Part shown: piece after piece, positions 1 to 8,718 of the stretch
Layout of the letters: every line of letters begins with the position of its first letter
Position numbering within the stretch: position 1 is the first letter of the stretch
Assembly (NCBI GenBank): GCA_903870175.1
Contig: CAIQBY010000391.1
Location: forward strand, 1 to 34,670
Direction: 5' to 3'
Origin: an uncultured Bacteroidota bacterium
GTDB lineage: Bacteria; Bacteroidota; Bacteroidia; 2-12-FULL-35-15
Length of the DNA stretch: 34,670 nt
Notes under the pieces: generated by a model
What the model was told of the DNA's origin: nothing
Seen by the model: the letters and a program-made list of their open reading frames with translations, nothing else
Database searches by the model: none
Program-made: the position numbers and the translations under genes

Positions 1-543
1 GAGAAAAGTGTAGACAGAATGATAACAATAATTGATGATTTGGAAGCAATATCACAATTAGAAACAGGTGAGTTACAAATAGAACCTGAGCGATTCGATA
101 TTACTTTATTGGCCAAAGACGTAATAGATGCTCAGGAAATGAAAGCAACTGCAAAAGGGATAATGCTCTCATTACAGGATGCAAATAAACCTGTTTTTGT
201 TTTTGCCGACCGTTTTAGAATTCGGCAGGTACTGGTAAATTTAATTGTTAATTCGGTTAAATATGGTAAAGAATATGGCGAGACAAAAGTTCGATTTTAT
301 GATTTAGGAAATAATATTTCTGTAGAAATTGCTGATAACGGAATTGGAATCGCCAATGAACATTTATCCCGTTTATTCGAACGGTTTTACAGAGTTGATA
401 AAAGCCGTTCAAGAGAACAAGGTGGAACAGGTTTAGGGCTAGCAATTGTGAAACATATTATCGAAGCCCACAACCAAACTATTAATGTTATGAGTACAGA
501 AGGTGTTGGAACTGTTTTTTCATTTACCCTTAAAAAGGGATAG
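1..543 (+). CDS. Sensor histidine kinase, C-terminal part (5' truncated by window edge)
   Basis: The reading frame is open to base 1 (EKSVDR precedes the first ATG at 19), so the gene begins outside the window and the ATG is internal. What remains is the end of the HisKA dimerisation helix (IIDDLEAISQLETGE, the usual sequence after the phospho-His, which is not in the window) and a complete HATPase_c domain. Its N box (NLIVNSVKYG), G1 box (DNGIGI), F box (FERFYRVD) and G2 box (GGTGLGLAIV) are all present, so ATP binding should be intact. By family, it would autophosphorylate and pass phosphate to a response regulator, typically a PhoR/PhoB-like system; the partner is not in view and should lie upstream. 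The stop is TAG at 541-543. The next gene is convergent. Confidence 0.95.
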   Translation, partial: EKSVDRMITIIDDLEAISQLETGELQIEPERFDITLLAKDVIDAQEMKATAKGIMLSLQDANKPVFVFADRFRIRQVLVNLIVNSVKYGKEYGETKVRFYDLGNNISVEIADNGIGIANEHLSRLFERFYRVDKSRSREQGGTGLGLAIVKHIIEAHNQTINVMSTEGVGTVFSFTLKKG

Positions 544-618
544 AAAAACAAACTTATATATTGACAAGAGGAACTAGTAATATTTAAAGTTAATAGGCGG
601 AATTAACGTGAATTCTAG

Positions 619-912
619 TTATTTTATTCCTGTGTTTTTCCCACGTTTCCCGTTTCCATTTGAAGGAGTAGAAAAACCATTCCCATCCACTTTATATTTA
701 TTTTTTCTCCTGTAGGCAGTTCCATTGTGAGCCATGTTTGGGTCTTTTTTGCGAGCATCGAAATGGTGCATTTGTGCCCGTGGCTTATCCGGGCGGTGAA
801 ACAAACGAGAGAAAAAATTACCCGATTTTGCACTGCTTTCTTTTCCTGCTTGGGAATAAGATGCGGTCGAGACACCTAAACAAAATATGGCAAATAAAAT
901 TACTTTTTTCAT
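619..912 (-). CDS. Small secreted basic protein, unknown function
   Basis: 97 residues. The N-terminus is a clear Sec signal peptide (MKKVILFAIFCLGVSTASYSQ) with likely cleavage after SYSQ. The mature part is short, very basic and rich in Lys, Arg, Asn and Gly (FFSRLFHRPDKPRAQMHHF, ending GNGKRGKNTGIK) and looks mostly disordered. I recognise no domain. Small secreted basic proteins of this type are common and unassigned in Bacteroidota. It converges on the histidine kinase and stands alone. The overlapping ORF at 624-875 in another frame lacks a signal peptide and is a shadow. Confidence 0.72.
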   Translation of the reverse strand: MKKVILFAIFCLGVSTASYSQAGKESSAKSGNFFSRLFHRPDKPRAQMHHFDARKKDPNMAHNGTAYRRKNKYKVDGNGFSTPSNGNGKRGKNTGIK

Positions 913-1232
913 AAGGTCGGCAAACCTAATTAATTATTTATTACCGAATGCAAATTTTTATTAGAAGTTATCAAAAGTTTTTGTGTCTTGCCCAGACAAT
1001 AACAAATAGTTGAAAAACCAAACATTTCTTAATAATCAGTCAAAATTAGTCAAAAATCATGCAACAATTATACTTTATAAATTCTGATAATGATTCTAAA
1101 TCTATATTCGATAGAATTCGTTTCTTAAATGATTTGGAATAAATAGATTGAATTTATGCTGTAAGCGGAAGATGAAACATGTTTTCAAGAGTAAATCAGG
1201 TTTAAAATATAATTTTGTGCCACATTGCTTCT
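913..1232. other. Gene-free AT-rich spacer
   Basis: About 320 bases between two minus-strand genes. It should hold the promoter of the small secreted protein (to its left) and the 3' end of the large outer-membrane gene (to its right). I saw no convincing TAnnTTTG element, strong hairpin or ORF in it. Confidence 0.5.
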
Positions 1233-4200
1233 TTAAAAGTAAGCTCGTATTTGAGCCCCACCTGTATGTATAGCTTTTGTTCCCTCAGATTTTCGACCAT
1301 CATAAGTTATACTTAATTGCATATTTGCTGATAAATTCCGTTGATAAGCTATCCCCCATGTAATATTTTGCCCTTTTTTCAAAGCATCCAGCATTTCAAA
1401 TGCTAAGGAAGTATTTTGTTCAACAGCATTATATTTTATTTGTATATAATTCGCTTTAAAATTAAAACTCCCTTTATTCAGCACATTCCATTTTAATTCG
1501 GTACCATAATCCTGCAATATTGCCCTTTCCTGAATTAAGGAATCGGGGTTTGCGGTATTTTTCTTGTCACTATATTTAAATGAAACAGAAACTCGAAACG
1601 TGGTGTTTGGTTGATAATTAAATTTTGGTTCAAGTGAATAATACAGAATATTAAAATTTCGAGAACTGAAATACTGTGAATTATTTGCTTTAAGACCATT
1701 GATGCAATCAAGATTCCAGCTTAATTCTTTAATAATATTCCATCTGAATCGAGCTTCTTCATAAGAATTTTGACGAGATTCGAAACCATTAGTTAATAAG
1801 GATTTATTACGTATATCCTGATAAGAAATATCAACACCAAACACAGAACTCAATTGATTAAAAAATAATGTGTTTCTAAACGATGAGTTAAGTGTAACTA
1901 AGGTTTTAAATGCATTACTGCTGGTATCATTTGGAATAACCAAAAAAGGATTATACGCTTTTGTTAAATCACTTTCCAATGATTTTCTATCTACACGATA
2001 GGAAGTCTGGTCGGCAAACCGCGCAAGAAATTTCTTGAACCCTGTCTTAGTTGCCCACAAAACAGAAGGCTTTATCATTAATACTTCGCTGAACTGATTA
2101 TTATATGTTTTGATATAAGTGCTGGTCGGAGTAAATACTTTAATATAAGTTGCGAGGCTCGGAATAGGAGCCACTTCAAATTCATTTAATTGTTTTATTC
2201 CATCCCCATTGTAATCAATCCATTGATACACGCCCAACCCAGCGGCAACCTGAATATATGAATATTCTTTCTTCGCTTCCAGCCCCGACCCTATTTCATA
2301 AAATGAACTCGAAGAAATCAGGCCTTTCCATAATTTGAAACTATATTCAACTCTTGATACCAAAGAATTATCCGGCTTTTGAGGAGTCAATGCAGTGTCC
2401 CGTATGGTAAGGATTCTGTAGGAAGCATTTAATTTCAACTGGCTGTTTGGATTCTTTTTAAACTCAAGAAACCCGCCATAGTTTTGTGCAAGTGCCGACT
2501 GTACAAGTGACGTAGTGCCGTTATCATTATTTACTGCGAAATCAGTTCGCTGTTTATAATTAAGTCCATACCTGTTTTTAGTAGTATCTGCATTTTGAAT
2601 GTATGCCTGCCACTCCCAGAATTTATAACTGTTTGAAACAAGCGAATCTTTCTTCTTTAATGCGAATTTATTTTGTTCGAATTCATCTTTTAACCCAATA
2701 CTTATTTTTTTAATCTTTTGGGATACACCACTCTTATGCCTGTAAAAGTTAGTATTTGTAGCACTTGATGAATTGAGCAAACTTCCATCATACATTATAT
2801 TAAATCCTTTTTTGTTAAAATTTAAAGTGACATTATTCTTGTCGGCATTGTAATTTGTACCTTCAAGAAACGCATTGAATTTATATCCAATCATTCCAAT
2901 CCCTTTTTTTGTTAACGCAACAGACCCTCCAATTATATGCTGGTCATCCACAATAGCAGTTGTTCCCCTGTTCCAGTCCCTTTCAAATTCCACACTTCTA
3001 TATCGTTCAATTGGTGCGAAATATTTCTGAACGTATTCGTAATTTACATTACTAATCAGTACTGCACCTTTTTTAACACTATCAGTTGGGTCTTTTGTTG
3101 ACAAGGGAATTGAGTTATCGTAATTTAATTTAAAAGCATAACCTACATCATCTTTCTTGTCAATTGATGAAAAAGTATTTATGTCATTATTGCTTAAAGC
3201 AGCTTCAACAGTGAGTTTATTATTTTTATTGAATGCATATTCGAAGCCGGCAGTGACCATCTGGTTTTTTTTCGGTGTTATTAATTGTACCACAGGTTCA
3301 AAATTGCCGTGCAGCGAATCTCCTCCCGGACCAGTAGGCGCAACCCATTGAAACACTTTTCCATTTGCATTTGAAACCACCTGATTGTAATGCCCTTTGC
3401 CTGCACCCACATTGCTGAAGGATGCCTGAAAATGTGCTTTGGTACTATCCGTGCTATATACAAGAATGTTTTTGTAAAGAATACTATTGTAAGTAGTATC
3501 TATTTTTTTATACAACACCAATGAATTACTCCATGCTACACTATCAATACTTAGTTTTACAGCAGACGACAAAGTGTCTCCAACCCGAGCCATCAGTCTT
3601 TTATCATCATCTGTTAATGTTTGCTGTAAAGGTTGATTTTTACTATCCTGTTCTGAATATATGTGGAAATGAACCTTCAATTTGTTTTGTTCATAATCAT
3701 TTCCAAAATGGACCAATGAACGTGTGTAATTTTTATCTGAATATTGAAATTCCACTACAATTCTTTTGTCTTTAGTAATTAATTGTTTCGCAGTAAAAGT
3801 AAGTTCTCCAGTATTATAATTAATTATATAATCATTTTCCTGCCCACGTTCCATTCCTTTTCCATCAATATAAACTTTTTCCGAACCGGATAATATTATG
3901 ATGAATTGTTCATTTTCAGCACCTGTCAACCTATATGGCCCTTGATTCCCCTCAATTCCCTGGATTTGATTTCTAGCAAATTTCCCCTTTGATATTGCGG
4001 CACTAAATGATGTTTTATAAATACCCTGTTTTGCTTTAATTTTATTATCTTTATTTGTTTTAACCGCAGTTGCAAAACTAATTCCCTGTGCCTTTTTATT
4101 GAAATTCAAAAAATATCCTGTAGGTCTTGTCAATACAAAATCGCCTGCAATTAATTTTGAATTAGCGTTGGATAATTGTATAAATACCTTATCAAACTCC

Positions 4201-4799
4201 TGTAATTGCTGGGTGTTACCTTCAGGCTGTATTGGAATATTATTATCTGTAGCAGCCAATAGTATATCAATATTATTACCCAAATGCCCTGATAACTGCA
4301 AATTCAAATTGGAGTTTACAATCATGTCCTGATTATTTCCAACTGTGAATCCTCTTGAAATACTCCCGGTTTTATTGAGACCTTCCATCTTAAAAATATC
4401 ATCGTTTTCAGATTTAATATCATAGCTGAACGGGTTTGTATTGCCAAACAAATCAGGTTTTATTCGGTTAATGTCTTTATGTTTTGTTGTTTCAGAAAAT
4501 AAGTATGGAAAGGTTTTGTAAGATGAAATCAAGTTTGAAGAGATATTATTCTCATTTAATTTTTTTCTGTCCAGAATTAATTTTCCCTCCGAATACTTGA
4601 CTTTATAATATGTGGAATCGAGCAGTTTACCATCTGAAGTGCCAAGTGTGAAAGTTCCGGGAACAATGCTTAAAGTATCAATTTGAATGGTGTCTTTAAG
4701 CATGTCTATAGTTTTAATACGAACGTTTCCTGCATGCTGAGAAAAGCAATTCACAGCAACCAAAACCAATATAAAAACCAGACACTTTTTAAAATTCAC
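1233..4799 (-). CDS. Large outer-membrane beta-rich protein, unknown function
   Basis: About 1188 residues from the chosen GTG start. The track ORF begins at ATG 4853, but that puts 18 odd residues (including CFCYH) ahead of the signal peptide and leaves only 19 bp to the divergent xth gene. GTG at 4797-4799 gives a normal signal peptide (VNFKKCLVFILVLVAVNCFSQ) and a 73-bp divergent spacer. The mature protein carries DNNIPIQPEGNTQQLQEFDK, then GDFVLTRPTGYFLNFNKKAQG, then several hundred residues of alternating strands and a C-terminus of outer-membrane-barrel type (SITYDGRKSEGTKAIHTGG..., ending in F). The region LSGHLGNNIDILLAATDNN recalls the SprA style of Bacteroidota outer-membrane proteins, but the protein is about half the length of SprA and I do not call it that. 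Function unknown. Confidence 0.85.
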   Translation of the reverse strand: MNFKKCLVFILVLVAVNCFSQHAGNVRIKTIDMLKDTIQIDTLSIVPGTFTLGTSDGKLLDSTYYKVKYSEGKLILDRKKLNENNISSNLISSYKTFPYLFSETTKHKDINRIKPDLFGNTNPFSYDIKSENDDIFKMEGLNKTGSISRGFTVGNNQDMIVNSNLNLQLSGHLGNNIDILLAATDNNIPIQPEGNTQQLQEFDKVFIQLSNANSKLIAGDFVLTRPTGYFLNFNKKAQGISFATAVKTNKDNKIKAKQGIYKTSFSAAISKGKFARNQIQGIEGNQGPYRLTGAENEQFIIILSGSEKVYIDGKGMERGQENDYIINYNTGELTFTAKQLITKDKRIVVEFQYSDKNYTRSLVHFGNDYEQNKLKVHFHIYSEQDSKNQPLQQTLTDDDKRLMARVGDTLSSAVKLSIDSVAWSNSLVLYKKIDTTYNSILYKNILVYSTDSTKAHFQASFSNVGAGKGHYNQVVSNANGKVFQWVAPTGPGGDSLHGNFEPVVQLITPKKNQMVTAGFEYAFNKNNKLTVEAALSNNDINTFSSIDKKDDVGYAFKLNYDNSIPLSTKDPTDSVKKGAVLISNVNYEYVQKYFAPIERYRSVEFERDWNRGTTAIVDDQHIIGGSVALTKKGIGMIGYKFNAFLEGTNYNADKNNVTLNFNKKGFNIMYDGSLLNSSSATNTNFYRHKSGVSQKIKKISIGLKDEFEQNKFALKKKDSLVSNSYKFWEWQAYIQNADTTKNRYGLNYKQRTDFAVNNDNGTTSLVQSALAQNYGGFLEFKKNPNSQLKLNASYRILTIRDTALTPQKPDNSLVSRVEYSFKLWKGLISSSSFYEIGSGLEAKKEYSYIQVAAGLGVYQWIDYNGDGIKQLNEFEVAPIPSLATYIKVFTPTSTYIKTYNNQFSEVLMIKPSVLWATKTGFKKFLARFADQTSYRVDRKSLESDLTKAYNPFLVIPNDTSSNAFKTLVTLNSSFRNTLFFNQLSSVFGVDISYQDIRNKSLLTNGFESRQNSYEEARFRWNIIKELSWNLDCINGLKANNSQYFSSRNFNILYYSLEPKFNYQPNTTFRVSVSFKYSDKKNTANPDSLIQERAILQDYGTELKWNVLNKGSFNFKANYIQIKYNAVEQNTSLAFEMLDALKKGQNITWGIAYQRNLSANMQLSITYDGRKSEGTKAIHTGGAQIRAYF

Positions 4800-4840
4800 A
4801 GATTTAAAGTTACTAATTATGTGGTAACAAAAGCATTTTA

Positions 4841-4848
4841 TACTTTTG
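4841..4848 (+). promoter_or_regulatory. Putative -7 element for xth
   Basis: TACTTTTG fits the Bacteroidota -7 consensus TAnnTTTG and ends 24 bases before the xth ATG. No clear -33 TTTG is seen. If the 1206-residue version of the divergent ORF were real, this element would lie inside its coding sequence. Confidence 0.45.
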
Positions 4849-4872
4849 TCCAATATAATATAACGAAAAAAG

Positions 4873-5640
4873 ATGAAAAAAATTGTTACCTATAATCTGA
4901 ACGGCATTCGTTCTGCGATGAGCAAAGGATTAATCGATTGGTTAAAAGCAACCGATCCGGATATATTGTGTGTTCAGGAATTAAAAGCCGAGCCGGGACA
5001 ATTGGATTTAAAGATATTTGAAGATGCCGGCTATCATCATTACTGGTATCCCGCTCAGAAAAAGGGATACAGCGGTGTAGCGATTTTCTCAAAAACCAAA
5101 CCTGACCATGTTGAATATGGATGCGGCATTGCCGAATATGACTTTGAAGGGCGGGTTATACGTGCGGATTATGGTGATGTTTCCGTACTCAGTGTTTACC
5201 ATCCGAGCGGCAGTAGCGGAGAAGAAAGACAGGCATTCAAGATGAAATGGCTGGCTGACTTTCAAAAATATATTGACAAGCTAAAAAAAGAACGTCCTAA
5301 ACTTATTATTTGCGGTGATTATAATATCTGTCATCAGCCTATCGATATTCATAATCCAAAGAGCAATGCCAACAGCAGTGGGTTTTTACCTGAGGAACGC
5401 GAATGGATTGATTCGTTTATGAAATCCGGATTTGTGGATAGTTACAGGCACTTTAATAAAGAACCACATAATTATACATGGTGGAGTTTCAGGTTTAATT
5501 CGAGAGCGAAAAATCTTGGGTGGCGTATTGATTATAATCTTGTAAGTGAAAATTTAAAATCAAAGATGACACGTGTTGCAATTTTGCCCGAAGCAAAACA
5601 TTCGGATCATTGTCCTTGCGTTTTGGAAATTGATTTTTAA
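4873..5640 (+). CDS. xth: Exodeoxyribonuclease III (AP endonuclease)
   Basis: 255 residues, close to the family norm of about 250-270. Complete exonuclease-endonuclease-phosphatase fold: TYNLNGIRSAM near the N-terminus (Asn site), VQELK (metal-binding Glu), GYSGVAIFSK, GDYNICHQPIDIHNPKSN (Asp/Asn catalytic pair), FNSRAKNLGWRIDYNLVS and the terminal KHSDHCPCVLEIDF (Asp-His). The enzyme cuts 5' of abasic sites in base-excision repair and has 3'-5' exonuclease and 3'-phosphatase activity. Cytosolic. It is monocistronic: divergent from the large outer-membrane gene and convergent with the flavoenzyme gene, overlapping it by 4 bases at the stop codons (TAA on each strand). Start is ATG; the sequence MKKIVTYNLNG is the typical N-terminus. 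Confidence 0.97.
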   Translation: MKKIVTYNLNGIRSAMSKGLIDWLKATDPDILCVQELKAEPGQLDLKIFEDAGYHHYWYPAQKKGYSGVAIFSKTKPDHVEYGCGIAEYDFEGRVIRADYGDVSVLSVYHPSGSSGEERQAFKMKWLADFQKYIDKLKKERPKLIICGDYNICHQPIDIHNPKSNANSSGFLPEEREWIDSFMKSGFVDSYRHFNKEPHNYTWWSFRFNSRAKNLGWRIDYNLVSENLKSKMTRVAILPEAKHSDHCPCVLEIDF

Positions 5641-6635
5641 AAAGCCGCTTCTAAATTTTTGTAGGCTTCCTCTGTTTCTTTTTTTATTCGTTCCACAATT
5701 TCTTTTACAGAAATTATGTCTTCGATTAATTCTACACTTTGACCGGCACACCATAAAGTATTATAATTACCGGGGTGAATGGACGATTCAAGCTTTTTCA
5801 TTCCGCTTATCTGAACCCACATTTTAAAATACTTTTTGGTTGTAGAATTTGTTGAAAGTAACTTTTCAAACCAATTTTGTTTGTAGCCAATTTTCTTCGC
5901 GAAAGGCGTATTAATAATAGTACAAGGCGTTCCGGATATTTTCTCCGTCAGAACAATATCATTCATTTCAGAAGTTACAATCGCATTTTTATATTCATTG
6001 CTCACTCCTGCTTCAATAGTAGCAATAAAACGGGTGCCTACTGAAACACCAGCTGCACCAACTGCAATCATTGATAAAACTCCTGCACCAGTTGCTATTC
6101 CGCCTGCGGCAATAACCATTGTGTTTGGAAAATTTTGATGCAGAGAAGGCACAAGAACCTGCAACGGATTTGGCCCTGCATGCCCGCCAGCGCCCTGCCC
6201 TACTGCAATAAATCCATCACAGCCAAGTTCAAAACATTTTTGAGCGTGAACAATATTTGTAACATCACAAAATACTTTTGCTCCATAACTATGCGCCTGT
6301 TCAATCACCTGCTTTGGGTTACCTAGAGAAGTGATATAAAAGGGAACCTTTTTCTCAACGCATATTTTCAAATGTTTTTCGTAAAGCGGATTTGTTTTTT
6401 GAACAATCAAGTTTACACCATAAGTTCCTTTTGCTTTTAATTTGCTTTTTTCTTCATTCAGTAAATCCAAAACAGCTTCCAGTTCACCTTCCTTCCGGTA
6501 ATTTAAAGTGGGAAACGCTCCTGCAATCCCGCAATTCATGGCAGCTTTTAACATTGGTTCGTTACTTACCAAAAACATTGGTGCCATTATCATTGGGAAA
6601 TCTATTGCCAAACTTTCAGTCAGTTTTGTTTTCAT
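5637..6635 (-). CDS. Nitronate monooxygenase-like FMN enzyme (2-nitropropane dioxygenase family)
   Basis: About 332 residues. I start it at the internal ATG at 6635 because MKTKLTESLAIDFPMIMAPM matches the family N-terminus; the track start at 6662 adds nine unlikely residues. It is a TIM barrel with family signatures: PMIMAPMFLVSN at the first strand, FIAVGQGAGGHAG (FMN phosphate/active-site loop), VIAAGGIATGAGV and GAAGVSVGTRFIATIEAG. Members oxidise alkyl nitronates to carbonyl compounds and nitrite with FMN and O2; some relatives are enoyl-ACP reductases (FabK) or act on other substrates, so the substrate is not fixed by sequence. It stands alone on this strand and overlaps the xth stop by 4 bases. 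Confidence 0.9.
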   Translation of the reverse strand: MKTKLTESLAIDFPMIMAPMFLVSNEPMLKAAMNCGIAGAFPTLNYRKEGELEAVLDLLNEEKSKLKAKGTYGVNLIVQKTNPLYEKHLKICVEKKVPFYITSLGNPKQVIEQAHSYGAKVFCDVTNIVHAQKCFELGCDGFIAVGQGAGGHAGPNPLQVLVPSLHQNFPNTMVIAAGGIATGAGVLSMIAVGAAGVSVGTRFIATIEAGVSNEYKNAIVTSEMNDIVLTEKISGTPCTIINTPFAKKIGYKQNWFEKLLSTNSTTKKYFKMWVQISGMKKLESSIHPGNYNTLWCAGQSVELIEDIISVKEIVERIKKETEEAYKNLEAAF

Positions 6636-6672
6636 ATTAAAAGAATAAAGTGTTTTAATCAAAAATTTAAAT

Positions 6673-6680
6673 TATTTTTG
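6673..6680 (+). promoter_or_regulatory. Putative -7 element upstream of acyl-CoA synthetase
   Basis: TATTTTTG matches TAnnTTTG about 90 bases before the ATG at 6772. No -33 TTTG at the expected distance, so support is weak. The spacer after it holds a low-complexity GATTTGAAAATTAAAATTTG stretch. Confidence 0.25.
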
Positions 6681-6771
6681 ACTGCGTAAAGGTATTAATT
6701 TGACGATTTGAAAATTAAAATTTGAGAATGATAATGTTGAATTACTAATAAACAAATTAACACATACACAA

Positions 6772-8550
6772 ATGTCAGTAACAAGAATTTTTGATATCAT
6801 CCCTCAACTGCTTGAGAAGTACAATAAACCGAACGCTTTAGCTGCAAAAGAAAATGGGAAATGGGTGGAATACTCTACCCGGCAATTTGCTGATTCGGTG
6901 AATTATTTGAGTTATGGTTTGTTTAATTTGGGGATTGAGCGTGAAGACAAAATCGGAATTATTTCGAACAACAGACCGGAATGGAATTTTGCCGATTACG
7001 CTATTCAGCAGTCGGGATGTGTGAGTGTGCCTATTTATCCGACTATCAGTGAAAACGATTTGAATTTTATTTTTAGTGATGCGAAGATTAAATATGTGTT
7101 TGTTTCTACTGTTGACTTATATAATAAAGTAAAAGCTGTTGCTGTAAACTGCCCTTCCGTAAAAGGAATTTATACTTTTAATAAAGTGGAAGGTGCAAAA
7201 CACTGGACTGAACTATTAAACGACGGCATTAAAAATCCAAAGGAAAAAGAAATAGAAGCTATTAAAAGTACTATTAAACCGAACGATTTATTTTCGATAC
7301 TTTATACTTCGGGCACTACCGGAAATCCAAAAGGAGTAATGCTTTCGCACAATAATTTAATAAGCAATTCAATTGCCTGTAAAGTACTTTGTCCGTTTGC
7401 TGCCGACTGGAAAGCGTTAAGTTTTCTGCCCTTGAATCATGTGTACGAACGGATGTTAAACACGTTGTATTTATATCTGGGAGTTTCCATTTACTACGCT
7501 GAAAGCATTGATGCTGTTGGAGAAAACTTAAAGGAAGTGAAGCCTCAAATATTTGTGACCGTACCAAGATTGCTTGAAAAAGTATATGATAAGATTATCG
7601 CAAAAGGTGCTGAACTAAGCGGAATGAAGAAAGTGATTTTCTTCTGGGCTGTTAATTTAGGGTTGCGGTTTGAGCTGAATGGCGCCAATGGATGGTGGTA
7701 CGAGTTACAGTTAAAGATTGCAAACAAACTGGTTTTCTCGAAATGGAGAGAAGCGTTGGGAGGAAATATAGTAGCTGTAGCGTCGGGTGGTGCCGCGCTG
7801 CAGCCTCGACTGGCACGTGTTTTTAATGCTGCCCGTATTCCATGTCTCGAAGGGTATGGATTAACTGAAACGTCTCCTGTGATCGCTGTAAATAATTTTA
7901 CTCCTAACAGTATTTGCTTTGGAACAGTTGGCCCTGTTATAGAACACGTTACTGTTTCATTTGCTGAAGACGGCGAAATACTGGTGAAAGGACCCAATGT
8001 GATGCTTGGATATTTTAACCGGCCTGATGCCACAGCCGAATCAATTGATAAAGACGGATGGTTTCATACCGGCGATATCGGTGAGTTTGTGGACAACCGC
8101 TTTTTGAAAATTACTGATCGTAAAAAAGAAATATTCAAAACATCCGGAGGGAAATATATTGCTCCGGTAATGATTGAAAACAAACTTAAAGAATCTCCTT
8201 TCATTGAGCAGGTAATGGTTATCGGAGAAAATGAAAAGTATGCTTCCGCACTTATTGTTCCTGCTTTTGCTTATTTAAAAGAATATTGCAAACGTCATAA
8301 TATTGAATTTACAAGTAATGAAGCGTTGATTCAAAATCAGGAAATAAAAGCCAGAATAGTGGAGGAAGTGGAAAAAGTAAATAAACAACTGGCACATTAC
8401 GAAACAATAAAACGCCCTGAATTACTAGCGCGCGAATGGTCGATAGATAAGAATGAAATGACTCCCAAGCTTTCATTAAAACGGAAAATTATTATGACGG
8501 CCAACAAAGATTTAATCGCTAAAATATATGGCGGTGGCGGCAGTGATTAA
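6772..8550 (+). CDS. Long-chain fatty-acid--CoA ligase (AMP-forming)
   Basis: 592 residues, the usual length for the FAA1-like (COG1022) branch. Domains in order: an N-terminal AMP-binding domain with P-loop LYTSGTTGNPKGVMLSH near residue 178, the adenylate motif EGYGLTETSPVIA near 360, GWFHTGDIGEF near 430, and the hinge and C-terminal domain starting ITDRKKEIFKTSGGKYIAP. It activates long-chain fatty acids to acyl-adenylate and then acyl-CoA, feeding beta-oxidation or phospholipid and acyl-lipid synthesis. There is no signal peptide; such enzymes are peripheral to the inner membrane. The C-terminus ends in a short Gly run (YGGGGSD). Followed by a palindromic repeat pair, then an unrelated gene on the same strand. 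Confidence 0.95.
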   Translation: MSVTRIFDIIPQLLEKYNKPNALAAKENGKWVEYSTRQFADSVNYLSYGLFNLGIEREDKIGIISNNRPEWNFADYAIQQSGCVSVPIYPTISENDLNFIFSDAKIKYVFVSTVDLYNKVKAVAVNCPSVKGIYTFNKVEGAKHWTELLNDGIKNPKEKEIEAIKSTIKPNDLFSILYTSGTTGNPKGVMLSHNNLISNSIACKVLCPFAADWKALSFLPLNHVYERMLNTLYLYLGVSIYYAESIDAVGENLKEVKPQIFVTVPRLLEKVYDKIIAKGAELSGMKKVIFFWAVNLGLRFELNGANGWWYELQLKIANKLVFSKWREALGGNIVAVASGGAALQPRLARVFNAARIPCLEGYGLTETSPVIAVNNFTPNSICFGTVGPVIEHVTVSFAEDGEILVKGPNVMLGYFNRPDATAESIDKDGWFHTGDIGEFVDNRFLKITDRKKEIFKTSGGKYIAPVMIENKLKESPFIEQVMVIGENEKYASALIVPAFAYLKEYCKRHNIEFTSNEALIQNQEIKARIVEEVEKVNKQLAHYETIKRPELLAREWSIDKNEMTPKLSLKRKIIMTANKDLIAKIYGGGGSD

Positions 8551-8575
8551 TAAGAAATAGACCACTCCCCTTTGT

Positions 8576-8602
8576 CCCCTCTCCTTGAAAAAAGGAGAGG
8601 GG
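8576..8602. repeat. Palindromic repeat, copy 1
   Basis: Perfect 11-bp stem CCCCTCTCCTT / AAGGAGAGGGG with a 5-base loop, 26 bases after the acyl-CoA synthetase stop. It can fold in RNA from either strand. There is no U-tract after it, so a plain terminator is less likely than a dispersed repeat that may also act as a transcript end. Confidence 0.85.
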
Positions 8603-8664
8603 GTGATAGGTGAAACAAGAAATGAATAAAAAATGTAACATACAAAGTCCTTCACATACAGCCT

Positions 8665-8691
8665 CCCCTCTCCTTTTTTCAAGGAGAGGGG
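8665..8691. repeat. Palindromic repeat, copy 2 (inverted relative to copy 1)
   Basis: The same 11-bp stem CCCCTCTCCTT / AAGGAGAGGGG, with the loop sequence reverse-complemented, so the two copies face each other across 62 bases. It lies 27 bases before the ATG of the following gene, so that gene's leader includes or abuts it. The two copies could also pair with each other into a long cruciform or RNA stem. Confidence 0.85.
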
Positions 8692-8718
8692 CTGGGGGTG
8701 AGGTAGAACAACTATTTT

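Noticed and set aside
1233-4799. Identification as the T9SS translocon SprA
   Set aside because: Only stylistic likeness in one region and about half the length of SprA.
7545-8033. 162-aa minus-strand ORF
   Set aside because: Antisense shadow of the acyl-CoA synthetase, whose motifs are unmistakable.
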